Shown one piece after another: positions 1 through 8,900 of a stretch of 64,000 nt of DNA. Numbering within the stretch: position 1 is the stretch's first letter; the number at the start of each line of letters is the position of its first letter. Origin of the DNA: Treponema sp. UBA1747 (GTDB lineage: Bacteria > Spirochaetota > Spirochaetia > Treponematales > Treponemataceae); assembly GCA_002315375.1 (NCBI GenBank), contig DCHR01000006.1:62001-126000 (forward strand), written 5' to 3'. The position numbers and the translations under genes were made by a program. The notes under the pieces are model-generated. The model was not told the DNA's origin, did not search any database, and worked only from the letters and a program-made list of their open reading frames with translations.

Positions 1-1
1 C

Positions 2-952
2 AAAAAACACTTTAATACAGTTGTTGCCGAAAACTGCTGCAAAATGATGAACGTTTATAAAGGCCCTGACCAGTTCTTTTGGGATGAAGCGGATATGTTT
101 ATGAATTTTGCCCGGGATAATAATCTTCGTGCCCGCTGGCATAACTTTGTATGGCATGCACAGTGTTCTCCATGGATTTTTTATAAGGACCCTTCAAAGA
201 CAGATATGAAGGCATTCTTTGAGAATAAAATATGCCCGAAAGATTTTGCTTCCTCTGAGCAGATTGAAAAACGTGTTCAGGCCTGGATTCAGGCTGTATG
301 TGACCGATATCATGGAAGAATAGTTTCTTACGATGTTGTAAACGAAGTAATTTCTGACAAGAATTTTACTCTCCGAAACCGTGAAGACCATTCATACTGG
401 AAAGACGTTATGGGCCCTGATTATGTTGAAAAAGCTTTCCGCTGGGCTCATGAAGCAGATCCTGAAGCAGAACTTGTAATCAATGATTATAATCTGGAAA
501 CAATTCCTCAGAAACGTCAGGCCGAATATGATTTTGTAAAAGACCTTCTTTCAAAGAAGGTGCCTGTAACTGCAGTTGGAATTCAGGGTCATATAAATAT
601 GCAGAGTTCTTCGGTAGAAATGATGGAAGAAACAATTGAAATGTATGCATCCCTGGGTCTGAATGTTCTGGTTACGGAGCTTGATGTTTCTTTCTTTGAG
701 CATGAAGACAAAAGTCCTCTGATTCTTAGTGAAGAAAATCTGAAAAAACAAGCTGATTTCTATTATGAGCTTTTTGAATGCTTCAAGCGTCAGAATAAAA
801 AAGGAAACCTTTCTGATGTAATTCTCTGGGGTGTAAGCGATTATACAAGCTGGAAGAATCATTTCCCGGTTCCTGGCCGTGGGGATGCACCGCTTCTGTT
901 CGATAAACAGGGAAAAGCAAAACCGGCTTTTTACCGTCTGTTTGAAAAATAA
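2..952 (+). CDS. GH10 endo-1,4-beta-xylanase, 5' end missing
   Basis: Glycoside hydrolase family 10 xylanase, cleaving internal beta-1,4 bonds of xylan. The frame is open from base 2, and codons before the first ATG (44) already read KHFNTVVAENCCKMMN, the conserved first strand of the GH10 barrel, so the gene starts left of the window. The acid/base Glu lies in YDVVNEV (codon 344-346) and the nucleophile Glu in VTELDVS (codon 677-679). RWHNFVWHAQ is the usual substrate-binding His/Trp segment, and the end reads KPAFYRLFEK as in many GH10 proteins. About 316 residues are visible. Whether it carries a signal peptide or carbohydrate-binding module cannot be seen. Two further GH10 genes lie at 15-18 kb. 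Family assignment is firm; exact substrate is inferred. Confidence 0.95.
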   Translation, partial: KKHFNTVVAENCCKMMNVYKGPDQFFWDEADMFMNFARDNNLRARWHNFVWHAQCSPWIFYKDPSKTDMKAFFENKICPKDFASSEQIEKRVQAWIQAVCDRYHGRIVSYDVVNEVISDKNFTLRNREDHSYWKDVMGPDYVEKAFRWAHEADPEAELVINDYNLETIPQKRQAEYDFVKDLLSKKVPVTAVGIQGHINMQSSSVEMMEETIEMYASLGLNVLVTELDVSFFEHEDKSPLILSEENLKKQADFYYELFECFKRQNKKGNLSDVILWGVSDYTSWKNHFPVPGRGDAPLLFDKQGKAKPAFYRLFEK

Positions 953-1003
953 TCAGTTGCATCGATTCTTTTTTTTCTGCAGATTTTATGGTATTCTATT
1001 ATT

Positions 1004-1723
1004 ATGCCTAATAAAGTATTCAAATATTCTGTAACACAGAAGAAAGAAAAATATAAAAAAGCTTTTTGGATTATTTTTAATATTGTTTTTATTGTTTTCT
1101 TCCTGAATGTAATAGTAGATTTTTTTGTTTTTCCTGTTAAACAGAATTCGGTATCAATGACTCCTGATATGGATGAAGGTTCAATGGTTCTTGTCACTCC
1201 GCTTACAGCAAGTGTAAAGCGAGGTGATGTGGTTTTATTGAATCCTCAGCTGAAAACAGAACATTCTTCTTTTGCCCGTTTTGGGGACAGTCTTGTACGT
1301 CTGTTTACAGCACAGCAGCTGTCGATTTTCAAAAAAAGTAATTTTCCGGGAACCCGTGAAAAATTCCGTCGTATTGTAGGAGTTCCGGGTGATACAATTT
1401 ATATGCGCGATTACGTAATGTATATAAAACCTGCAGGAGACAAGCACTTTCTTACAGAATTTGAGTTTGCCCAGCTCCGAAAAAAATACCGTCCATACAA
1501 TGTTACTTTCATGTCTGCTCCGTCAACCTGGGACAATGAAATCGGGGTAAAGGGTAATTTTGATGAAATTATTCTGGGCGAAGATGAATACTTTGTTTTG
1601 GGAGATAACCGTAAGGCCTGCGATGATTCAAGACTTTGGGGACCCGTTACCAAAGAAGATATGAAGGCAAAAGCTTTACTTTGCTATTTCCCTTTCAAAA
1701 AAATGCGGATTTACGCTCAATAA
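1004..1723 (+). CDS. lepB: signal peptidase I
   Basis: Membrane-anchored signal peptidase I (S26 family, 239 aa), which removes signal peptides from exported proteins. One N-terminal membrane segment lies at about residues 22-45. The catalytic-Ser box is seen as NSVSMTPDM, box D as RRIVGVPGD and box E as YFVLGDNRKACDDSR. In the usual box D the general-base Lys precedes Arg (KR-I/V-GxPGD); here that position reads Arg (FRRIVGVPGD), with the nearest Lys two residues earlier. The protein also has a roughly 60-residue insertion between boxes, seen in other long SPases. It overlaps the next start codon by one base (TAATG), so it is probably co-transcribed with hemW. The family is certain; whether this copy is a standard Ser-Lys enzyme is not. 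Confidence 0.9.
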   Translation: MPNKVFKYSVTQKKEKYKKAFWIIFNIVFIVFFLNVIVDFFVFPVKQNSVSMTPDMDEGSMVLVTPLTASVKRGDVVLLNPQLKTEHSSFARFGDSLVRLFTAQQLSIFKKSNFPGTREKFRRIVGVPGDTIYMRDYVMYIKPAGDKHFLTEFEFAQLRKKYRPYNVTFMSAPSTWDNEIGVKGNFDEIILGEDEYFVLGDNRKACDDSRLWGPVTKEDMKAKALLCYFPFKKMRIYAQ

Positions 1724-2886
1724 TGACAGAACCTGTTCAGAGTTTATATATTCATATTCCATTCTGCATTTCAAAATGTGCTTACTGTGATTTTTTCAGT
1801 AAGCCCTTTTTGTCTGTACCTGACGATTATGTTTCGGCATTATGCAATGAACTTGATTTCAGGCTGCGGGACAACGTTCCTTTAAAAACAGTTTATATTG
1901 GGGGAGGTACACCAAGTCTCCTTTCAAGAAAACAGTTGTTAGAAATCACATCCTATATAAACCTTTCTTCAATAGAAGAATTTACCTGTGAAGTTAACCC
2001 GGATGATGTGACCCAGGATTTGCTTGATTCTCTTAAAACTGCAGGAGTTACCAGAATTTCCTGCGGGATTCAGAGTTTCGACGATAAGGTTTTGAAACTG
2101 TGTAACCGCCGGGCAAATTCTGAACAGATTCATAAAGCTTTCGATTTGTTTAAGCAATACTGGGATGGAAAACTTTCCCTGGATTTTATTTCTGGTCTTC
2201 CGCTTGAAAATGGGGGAGACTTTGTGAAAGGCCTTGAATCTGCAGTAAAAACCGGTGCAGATCATATTTCGCTTTATGCACTTACAATCGAAGAAGAAAC
2301 TCCTTTGGGACAGATGATTGAATCCGGAAAACTGGGTTATGATTATGAAAGAGCCGATGAACTCTGGCTGTCAGGAAGAGATTATCTTTCAGCTCATGGG
2401 TATGTTCAGTATGAAGTTTCAAATTTTTCTTTTCCTGGTAATGAAAGCCGGCATAATATGACTTATTGGAATCATGAATCTTATATAGGCGCTGGAAGTG
2501 GAGCAACCGGAACCATTTATAAAAAAGACGGAACTGCTTTCAGATGGACCAATTCAAGTGATCTGGAAAAATACACAAAGTTCTGGCTTTCTGATACGGT
2601 CCCGGAACCTGATGCATTAATTCCGCAGGACTGTGAAGAGCTTTCAAGGGATACAGAAATATTTGAGTTCTTTATGATGGGACTGAGGACAATAAAAGGA
2701 ATAAGCCAAAAACGTTTCCAGGATTTGTTTAGTCAGAGTCTTCCTGTTTCTTTTATTGATTTAATGGTTCAATGGGAAAAAAAAGGACTGGCCGAAATAT
2801 ACAATTGTAATGGGGATACCAGATATTCCCTTGGCAGCAAGGGTATTCTGTTCCTGAACAGATTCTTGCAGCAACTGGAATTTTAG
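1723..2886 (+). CDS. hemW: HemW-like radical SAM heme chaperone
   Basis: Radical SAM protein of the HemN/HemW family, 387 aa from the chosen ATG. HIPFCISKCAYCDF carries the CxxxCxxC iron-sulfur cluster motif near the N-terminus, followed by YIGGGTPSLL and the GIQSFDDKVLKLCNR segment typical of HemW. HemW inserts heme into respiratory proteins; the true oxygen-independent coproporphyrinogen oxidase HemN has a different N-terminus and CxxxCxxCxC, so HemW is the better name. The start at 1723 overlaps the lepB stop by one base. A longer in-frame start at 1636 is rejected because it would lie inside lepB and lacks homology. The 3' end overlaps the convergent histidine kinase gene by 4 bases. Confidence 0.9.
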   Translation: MTEPVQSLYIHIPFCISKCAYCDFFSKPFLSVPDDYVSALCNELDFRLRDNVPLKTVYIGGGTPSLLSRKQLLEITSYINLSSIEEFTCEVNPDDVTQDLLDSLKTAGVTRISCGIQSFDDKVLKLCNRRANSEQIHKAFDLFKQYWDGKLSLDFISGLPLENGGDFVKGLESAVKTGADHISLYALTIEEETPLGQMIESGKLGYDYERADELWLSGRDYLSAHGYVQYEVSNFSFPGNESRHNMTYWNHESYIGAGSGATGTIYKKDGTAFRWTNSSDLEKYTKFWLSDTVPEPDALIPQDCEELSRDTEIFEFFMMGLRTIKGISQKRFQDLFSQSLPVSFIDLMVQWEKKGLAEIYNCNGDTRYSLGSKGILFLNRFLQQLEF

Positions 2887-4232
2887 TTATTTTTTGGAAT
2901 TGTAATTATAAATACGCTGCCTTCATTCAGCTTGCTTTCTACACTGATTTGCCAGTTTAAGGTAGTGATAATGCTTTTAACAACAGAAAGACCAATGCCC
3001 ATTCCTTCTTCGCGGCGTGAATTAGTTCCGCGATAAAAAAGATCAAAAATATGATTCAGATCTTCTTCGCTCATTCCGTCTCCGGTATCCTTTATTTTCA
3101 AAACAACTGAATCTTCTGTCTCTCGTGCCCAGACAAAGATAGAATCATTGTCCTTTGTATAACGAATTGCATTGCTGAGAAGGTTTTCGAATACCCGGGT
3201 AACAAGCTGACTGTCCAATGGAACAAAAACTTCATTGTCAAACTGAATATCAGCTGTAACATTTCTATTAAAAAGAGGTCCTGTGATGCAGGCATCATGA
3301 CCGAAGTTTTCAATAAGTTTCGTAATGTTTTCTTCTTTCAAATTCTGGCGCCAGTCATTTGTATCCAGCTTCATGAAATTGATCAGAGTATTAATCATGG
3401 TTTCCAGCTGCGAGGTTTTGGCACTGATCAGATTCAGTGTATTTCCCATTTCTTCTTCTTTAACCACTCCGTCATTAATGGCTTCAGTATAGCCTTTAAT
3501 AATTGCAACCGGAGTTCGAAGGTCATGACTGATACCCATGATGAATTTGTTTCGTCGGGTTTGAGCGTCTACAAGAGAAAGTCTCATGCGTTCCAGAGAA
3601 TCGGTGATTCTGGTTATTTCATTCTGGTTTTTCTGGTTGGTTTCAATTTTTATGTCCAGGTTTCCGTCGGCGATACCCTGGGTCTGTTTTTCAATAAGGG
3701 AAATTGATTTGAAAATAGTCCGGGAAATAAAAATAATAATGATGATACATATAAAAACAAGAACAAAAAGCAGATAGATTAAATACTGGGCACTACGATT
3801 TCGTGCGGGAGGGGTTTTTTCTGTCTGTCGCGGTACACGGGTCAGAATAATTACACGGGATTCTTCTGTTTTTAGTGTAGAAAACTGATAAAAATAATCA
3901 GCAGAGGTATTTTCAATAAAGCTTAAGAATGTATTGTAAGACAAGAAGTCAACATTCTTCAGTTCTGGAATACTGGAATCGAGAATTTCAAAATGGTCAG
4001 AAAGAATTGCTGTTTGAACATTATGAGGCATAAATCTTAATTCGTTGCCGATTTTTATCAAATCATTTTTTGAAAGGTCTGGGCCTGTTGATTTCGGAAT
4101 AGCCTGATAACCGTCCAATAAAAAACGGTTAGGCGAAGTAAAGTAATGATAAACAGGGAAATAAAGGGCGCACAAAACCGGAATTGCGATAATGAATGCG
4201 ACAAGAACTGTAATTTGATTTCGAATTTTCAT
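2883..4232 (-). CDS. sensor histidine kinase with HAMP domain
   Basis: Two-component membrane sensor kinase, 449 aa. The N-terminus has one membrane helix (about residues 7-28), then an extracytoplasmic region of about 120 residues, a second helix (about 149-171) and a HAMP linker. The HisKA phosphoacceptor box is GISHDLRTPVAIIKGYTEA. The ATPase domain shows an N box (RVFENLLSNAIRYTKD), a G1 box (IKDTGDGMSEEDL) and a G2 box (GMGIGLSVVKS). It lies 24 bases downstream of the response regulator on the same strand, so the pair is an operon and probably phosphotransfer partners. The ligand is unknown; the sensor domain resembles no family I recognise. Confidence 0.93.
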   Translation of the reverse strand: MKIRNQITVLVAFIIAIPVLCALYFPVYHYFTSPNRFLLDGYQAIPKSTGPDLSKNDLIKIGNELRFMPHNVQTAILSDHFEILDSSIPELKNVDFLSYNTFLSFIENTSADYFYQFSTLKTEESRVIILTRVPRQTEKTPPARNRSAQYLIYLLFVLVFICIIIIIFISRTIFKSISLIEKQTQGIADGNLDIKIETNQKNQNEITRITDSLERMRLSLVDAQTRRNKFIMGISHDLRTPVAIIKGYTEAINDGVVKEEEMGNTLNLISAKTSQLETMINTLINFMKLDTNDWRQNLKEENITKLIENFGHDACITGPLFNRNVTADIQFDNEVFVPLDSQLVTRVFENLLSNAIRYTKDNDSIFVWARETEDSVVLKIKDTGDGMSEEDLNHIFDLFYRGTNSRREEGMGIGLSVVKSIITTLNWQISVESKLNEGSVFIITIPKNN

Positions 4233-4256
4233 AGCTTATGAATAAAGGGGCTTGCC

Positions 4257-4955
4257 TTATTTTTTCAGCATATAACCTTTTCTATAAACGGTCTGCAGAA
4301 AATCAGGATTCATAGGATCTTTTTCGATTTTCTTTCTTAATCTCTGAATATATACGGCAACAGCGGTCAGATCGCCAAAAGAAACCTTCCATACATTGTT
4401 GTAAATCTGTTCCGGAGAAAGTGTTTCGTTTGCATTTTTGAGCATATATTCCAGAACTTCGTATTCCTTTGTAGAAAGAGGGATTTTTACAGTGCCTTTT
4501 TTCAGAACACAGGAATTAAGAAGAAGTGTATATTCGCCGAATTCGATTGTTTCTTCGGCTTTTGCGGTAGTAAAGGCCTGTCGGCGAAGGTTAGCTTCAA
4601 CGCGGGCTACCAGAACTCTTGGTGAAAATGGTTTTGTAACAAACTCATCTGCTCCAATGCCTAATCCCTGGATGATGTCTTCATCAGCATCACGGGCAGA
4701 AACAATAACAACCGGAATAGCTTTATCGTAAGTTTCACGGAATGCCTTCAGGAATTCAAATCCACTCATTCCTGGGAGATTCAAATCCAGAATAATCAAA
4801 TCCGGAAGAGGGTCGGATTTAAGTGTTTCAAGAGCTTCTTCTGCAGTTGGAAAAACACGGGTGTTCATCTGGGAATTTGTGAGATACATCGAGATAAGAG
4901 AAGACATTTCTTCGACATCTTCAATGATAAAGACTGTTGGTTCTGTATTGTTCAT
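4257..4955 (-). CDS. OmpR-family response regulator
   Basis: DNA-binding response regulator, 232 aa. The receiver domain (about 1-120) has the acidic pocket FIIEDVEE, the phosphoacceptor Asp in LIILDLNLPGMSG (about residue 57), the switch residue in VVIVSARDAD and the conserved Lys in FVTKPFSP. The C-terminal winged helix is OmpR/PhoB type (LSTKEYEVLEYMLKN, VAVYIQRLRKKIE, YRKGYMLKK). First gene of a two-gene operon with the histidine kinase. Divergent from flgB, which starts 144 bases away, so the shared intergenic region may carry sites for both. Target genes cannot be read from sequence. Confidence 0.94.
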   Translation of the reverse strand: MNNTEPTVFIIEDVEEMSSLISMYLTNSQMNTRVFPTAEEALETLKSDPLPDLIILDLNLPGMSGFEFLKAFRETYDKAIPVVIVSARDADEDIIQGLGIGADEFVTKPFSPRVLVARVEANLRRQAFTTAKAEETIEFGEYTLLLNSCVLKKGTVKIPLSTKEYEVLEYMLKNANETLSPEQIYNNVWKVSFGDLTAVAVYIQRLRKKIEKDPMNPDFLQTVYRKGYMLKK

Positions 4956-5065
4956 AACTATATGATAAAACTAGAGAAGTTTTTTTACAATAACTCATAT
5001 TTTTATAACAATTATTTAGTTTGTATAACAATTTTATAAGAATTATGAAAAACGGAAAAAAAAAC

Positions 5066-5092
5066 TAAACTCATTTTCTTTTTTTCCGAAAA
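5066..5092 (+). promoter_or_regulatory. sigma-28-like promoter candidate for flgB
   Basis: TAAA at 5066-5069, a 15-base spacer, then TCCGAAAA at 5085-5092 (6 of 8 matches to the flagellar sigma-28 element GCCGATAA). The -10 element ends only 7 bases before the flgB ATG at 5100 and no Shine-Dalgarno is visible, so transcription from here would give a nearly leaderless mRNA. The region is very A/T-rich, so a chance match is possible. Confidence 0.35.
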
Positions 5093-5099
5093 ATATAGT

Positions 5100-5516
5100 A
5101 TGAACACATTTACACGATCAATCGATTTGTTACAAAGGGAAATGGATGCCACTTCACTGCGTTACCAGGTAACTGCCAATAACCTGGCCAACTCCGAAGT
5201 TCCAAATTTCAAACGCACTACTGTAAACTTTGAAAGCGAGCTCAAACGCGCTTTTGAATCAGAAGAAAAAGCAAGAAACGGATTCCAGCTTACACGCACA
5301 GATTCACGGCACATTCCTTTAAATGAGCCTTATGATTATCGTGATGTTCAGCCACGCCGTGTTTTGGACTATACAACAACAGCCAAAGCAAACGGAAACA
5401 ATGTTGACGCTGAAGTTGAAGCAAACAATATCCTGCAGATTCAGATGCAGTACCGTCTGCTCACTCAGCTGACCAACTTTGAATTCAGTCAGATGAATAT
5501 CGCAATGAAGAAATAG
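5100..5516 (+). CDS. flgB: flagellar basal-body rod protein FlgB
   Basis: Proximal rod subunit of the periplasmic flagellum, 138 aa, the usual length. The N-terminal motif YQVTANNLANSEVPNFKRT is the flagellar rod/hook signature, and the C-terminus ends in the amphipathic stretch LTNFEFSQMNIAMKK. The ATG at 5100 gives the expected N-terminus (MNTFTRSIDLLQREMD), yet the bases just upstream hold no Shine-Dalgarno sequence. First gene of a short flgB-flgC-fliE operon. Confidence 0.96.
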   Translation: MNTFTRSIDLLQREMDATSLRYQVTANNLANSEVPNFKRTTVNFESELKRAFESEEKARNGFQLTRTDSRHIPLNEPYDYRDVQPRRVLDYTTTAKANGNNVDAEVEANNILQIQMQYRLLTQLTNFEFSQMNIAMKK

Positions 5517-5550
5517 CATGGCCGCTGGTCTGCTTTTTGTGAGGTAATCT

Positions 5551-6009
5551 ATGGGAATGTTTACAAGTATTAATATTGCTGCTACAGGAATGAGTGCAGA
5601 ACGTCTTCGTACAGACGTAATTTCAGATAACATCGCCAACGCTTCTACTACTCGTACACAGGAAGGAGGGGCTTTCAAAAAATCAACTGTTGTTCTGACT
5701 CCTGTATCAGATTCTAATCCTCAGTGGAGAAGTCCTTTTACTCCAAGTGATCTGGATAATGGTCCGGGAAAAGGTGTAAAAGTCCTGGAAATCAAAAAAG
5801 ATACTGAAATGGGAAGACTGGTTTATGATCCTACTCATCCCGATGCAATAAAATCAGGTCCAAATCAGGGATACGTTGAATATCCGAATGTAAATATTGT
5901 TGAAGAAATGGTAAACCTGATTTCAGCTTCACGTGCCTACGAAGCAAATGCTACTGTAATCAACGGTGCAAAAGATATGTTCAGCGCTGCATTGCAGATT
6001 GGACAGTAA
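5551..6009 (+). CDS. flgC: flagellar basal-body rod protein FlgC
   Basis: Rod protein FlgC, 152 aa. It begins FTSINIAATGMSAERLRTD with the rod signature VISDNIANASTTRT and contains YVEYPNVNIVEEMVNLISASRAYEANATV, split here as two motifs: YVEYPNVNIVEEM and SRAYEANATV, the FlgC C-terminal family pattern. A good ribosome-binding site (GTGAGGT) precedes the ATG. It lies 34 bases after flgB and 36 before fliE, consistent with one transcript. Confidence 0.96.
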   Translation: MGMFTSINIAATGMSAERLRTDVISDNIANASTTRTQEGGAFKKSTVVLTPVSDSNPQWRSPFTPSDLDNGPGKGVKVLEIKKDTEMGRLVYDPTHPDAIKSGPNQGYVEYPNVNIVEEMVNLISASRAYEANATVINGAKDMFSAALQIGQ

Positions 6010-6045
6010 TAGAGTAAACTATAAGCGGGTAGGAGAAAAAACTTC

Positions 6046-6405
6046 ATGAAAATTGCAGAATTCGGTCAATTACAGATGACCCGCACAAATGCAGCTCACA
6101 CAGGTGTTTCAAAGCTTACAGACATTGCCGGAGCTCCATTAAACAGCATTCCTTCAAGTGCAGAAAATGGTATTTCCGGAACAAGAAAATCTTTCCAGAA
6201 TTATCTTATCGATGCAATGAATTCAATGAATCAGCAGCAGATAGCAGTCAGCAATATGTCTGAACAGATGATTACAGATCCTGATTCAGTTGATATTCAT
6301 GATGTTACAATTGCTATGAGCAAGGCACGCATGTCTTTGAACCTTGCACAGTCAGTAATCGACAGACTTGTAACAGGCTGGAACGAAATCAGTACAACCC
6401 GTTAA
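6046..6405 (+). CDS. fliE: flagellar hook-basal body complex protein FliE
   Basis: FliE joins the MS ring to the rod; 119 aa, normal for spirochaetes. The conserved C-terminal half is present: SFQNYLIDAMNSMNQQQ, then DSVDIHDVTIAMSKARMSL and a final VIDRLVTGWNEI. A ribosome-binding site (GTAGGAG) lies upstream of the ATG. It is the last gene of the operon: only 6 bases separate it from the end of the convergent feoAB gene, and no fliF follows. Confidence 0.95.
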   Translation: MKIAEFGQLQMTRTNAAHTGVSKLTDIAGAPLNSIPSSAENGISGTRKSFQNYLIDAMNSMNQQQIAVSNMSEQMITDPDSVDIHDVTIAMSKARMSLNLAQSVIDRLVTGWNEISTTR

Positions 6406-6411
6406 TCAAAT

Positions 6412-8778
6412 CTAAAAAATCAGAATACATACAATCCGCACCAGCAGGGCGAAAAGCCATGCAATGGTGCACTGACCAATCACAATATAAAGGGCCCATA
6501 AGCGGCCCAATTCTTTTTTAACGGCAGCTATTGCAGCAACACACTGAGTATAAAGCAGAATAAAGGTCAGAAGCGGAAGAGCTGAAGATAACGGAATAAT
6601 TTCTGACAGGACAGTTTCTGCAGGGAAGAGGACAATCAGTGTAGAAATGACACTTTCCTTTGCAACGATGCCTGTAATAAGTGATGTAGAAATCCTCCAG
6701 TCACCGAATCCCAATGGTCTGAATACAGGGGCAATAAAGCCTGCAAGAACTGCAAGAATACTGTCCTGTGAGTCTTCAACTACAGTGAAATGAAGATTGA
6801 AGGTTTGAAGGAACCATACAATAACAGAAGCCAGGAAAATGATGGTAAAGGCTTTTGTAAGGAAGTCTTTTGCTTTTTCCCAGAGAAGATGAATGGTTGT
6901 TTTGAAGCCTGGAAGCCGGTAATTCGGCAGTTCCATTACAAAAGGAACTGCATCACCCTTGAACATGGTTTTTCTGTAAATAAAAGCTGTAAGAATGCCG
7001 GCAAGGATTCCTCCGAAGTAGAGGCAGCACATTACAAAACCTGCACATTTTGGGAAAAAGGCAGAACAGAAAAAGGCGTAAACCGGAAGTTTTGCGGAAC
7101 AGCTCATGAATGGGGTCAGAAGAATGGTCATTTTTCTGTCCCGTTCAGAAGGCAAAGTGCGGCTTGCCATAATTCCCGGAACAGAACAGCCGAAGCCGAT
7201 TAAAAGGGGAACAATACTCCGTCCAGAAAGTCCCAGTTTTCGCAGGAGCTTGTCCATAATGAAGGCGATTCTCGCCATATAGCCGGTGTCTTCCAGAAGG
7301 GAAAGAAAGAAAAATAAAGTAATGATAATAGGGAGAAAACTTAAAACGGCACCGATTCCGTTGAATATTCCGTCAATTACCAGGGAATGGACTACAGGGT
7401 TTATTTCCCAGCCCGTAAGAAGGGAATCAAACAGTTCTGTCAGTTTTCCTATTCCCATTTCCAGCAGATTCTGTCCTGCAAGACCGATGACGTTGAAGGT
7501 AAGCCAGAAAATAGCGGCCATAATCAGAATAAAAACCGGGAGTGCTGTATATTTCCCCGTAAGAATACGGTCAATTGCCTGTGAGCGTTTGTGTTCAATA
7601 CTTTCCTGAGGTTTTACAACAGTACGGGAAACAACTTTTTTTATGAACTTATAGCGCATGTCAGCAATGGCTGCAGTACGGTCCAGTCCGCGTTCCTGTT
7701 CCATCTGAATAATGATGTGTTCAATCATTTCTTTTTCATTCTGGTCCAGATTGAGTTTTTCCATGAGATCTGTATCACCTTCGATGATTTTGGTTGCTGC
7801 AAAGCGTACAGGAATTTTGTTTTCTTCTGCGTGGTCATGAATCAGGTGAATGATTCCATGAAGGGCACGGTGAACGGCTCCACCGTTATCATTTGGGTCA
7901 CAGTAATCTGTCCTTCCCGGACGTTCCTGGAATCGGGCAACATGGAGGGCGTGATTCAAAAGTTCATCAACCCCTTCATTTTTACTGGCAGTAATAGGAA
8001 CTACAGGAATACCAAGTTCACTTTCCAGTTCGTTGATTTTAATTGTTCCGCCGTTTTTGTGAACTTCATCCATCATATTCAGCGCCAGAACCATTGGGAC
8101 TTCCAGAGTCATAAGCTGCATTGTAAGGTAAAGATTACGTTCGATATTTGTGGCATCAACGATATTGATGATGCCCAGAGGCTTTTCATCAAGAATAAAT
8201 TTACGCGTAACGATTTCTTCGCTGGTGTAAGGCGAAAGGGAATATATACCCGGAAGGTCTGTGATTTCGGTAAGGGGATTATCTTTGATCTGTCCTGTTT
8301 TTTTATCAACAGTAACGCCCGGGAAGTTTCCTACATGCTGGCGGCTTCCCGTAAGCTGATTGAAAAGGGTAGTTTTACCGCAGTTCTGATTTCCCACCAG
8401 TGCAAAGGTAAGGACAGTATCATCAGGAACAGGGTTTTCATCTGCTTTAACATGATATTTACCGCCTTCTCCAAGACCAGGGTGTTCATGGCGTGAAGAA
8501 TCATGCTTTTGTCCGCAGACGTTACAGGTGTCCTGAGCGGCTACGGACGAGTCTGTCAGAGAATTAATGATAATCTGTTCAGCATCCGACAGGCGGAGTG
8601 TCAGCTCGTAGTCGTGGATTTTCACTTCAACAGGATCGCCCATAGGCGCATGTTTTGTCATAGTGATTTTTTCGTGTGGAATGAGGCCCATATCAAGAAG
8701 ATGTTGACGGAGTTCTCCGCTTCCGCCAATTGAATCAATAACCGCAGTTTTACCGATTGGAAGATCCTTTAATGTCAT
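6412..8778 (-). CDS. feoB: FeoA-FeoB fusion, ferrous iron transporter
   Basis: Ferrous iron uptake GTPase-permease, 788 aa. Residues 1-75 are a FeoA SH3-like domain (MTLKDLPIGKTAVI, ELRQHLLDMGLIP). A linker of about 45 residues contains CNVCGQKH and RHEH, a possible metal site. The FeoB G domain follows: GNQNCGKTTLFNQLTG (P loop), VGNFPGVTVDK, DLPGIYSLSPYTSEE and the NKxD equivalent NMMDE. The rest is the Nucleoside-gate/FeoB membrane core, including FGCSVPGIMASRTL and a second gate repeat, with roughly ten membrane segments. FeoA and FeoB are separate genes in most bacteria; fusions are known. Convergent with fliE with almost no gap. Confidence 0.95.
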   Translation of the reverse strand: MTLKDLPIGKTAVIDSIGGSGELRQHLLDMGLIPHEKITMTKHAPMGDPVEVKIHDYELTLRLSDAEQIIINSLTDSSVAAQDTCNVCGQKHDSSRHEHPGLGEGGKYHVKADENPVPDDTVLTFALVGNQNCGKTTLFNQLTGSRQHVGNFPGVTVDKKTGQIKDNPLTEITDLPGIYSLSPYTSEEIVTRKFILDEKPLGIINIVDATNIERNLYLTMQLMTLEVPMVLALNMMDEVHKNGGTIKINELESELGIPVVPITASKNEGVDELLNHALHVARFQERPGRTDYCDPNDNGGAVHRALHGIIHLIHDHAEENKIPVRFAATKIIEGDTDLMEKLNLDQNEKEMIEHIIIQMEQERGLDRTAAIADMRYKFIKKVVSRTVVKPQESIEHKRSQAIDRILTGKYTALPVFILIMAAIFWLTFNVIGLAGQNLLEMGIGKLTELFDSLLTGWEINPVVHSLVIDGIFNGIGAVLSFLPIIITLFFFLSLLEDTGYMARIAFIMDKLLRKLGLSGRSIVPLLIGFGCSVPGIMASRTLPSERDRKMTILLTPFMSCSAKLPVYAFFCSAFFPKCAGFVMCCLYFGGILAGILTAFIYRKTMFKGDAVPFVMELPNYRLPGFKTTIHLLWEKAKDFLTKAFTIIFLASVIVWFLQTFNLHFTVVEDSQDSILAVLAGFIAPVFRPLGFGDWRISTSLITGIVAKESVISTLIVLFPAETVLSEIIPLSSALPLLTFILLYTQCVAAIAAVKKELGRLWALYIVIGQCTIAWLFALLVRIVCILIF

Positions 8779-8859
8779 TACAAGCCTCTGTTAATTAGTT
8801 ATATCAAACTAATAATATTGTAAAAAGCGAATTAATGGAATATAAATAAAGCAGGGGAC

Positions 8860-8886
8860 TAGACATTAATTTAGATTTATTATAGT
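8860..8886 (+). promoter_or_regulatory. sigma-70-type promoter candidate for tRNA-Cys
   Basis: TAGACA at 8860-8865 (5 of 6 to TTGACA), a 15-base spacer and TATAGT at 8881-8886. This would start transcription about 8 bases before the tRNA. The spacer is two bases shorter than ideal. Confidence 0.4.
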
Positions 8887-8900
8887 ATTATAACACTTTC

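Noticed and set aside
7591..8496. 301-codon open frame opposite feoAB
   Set aside because: It lies wholly antisense to a confident gene and reads Phe/Asn-rich low-complexity protein, the usual shadow of this codon usage.
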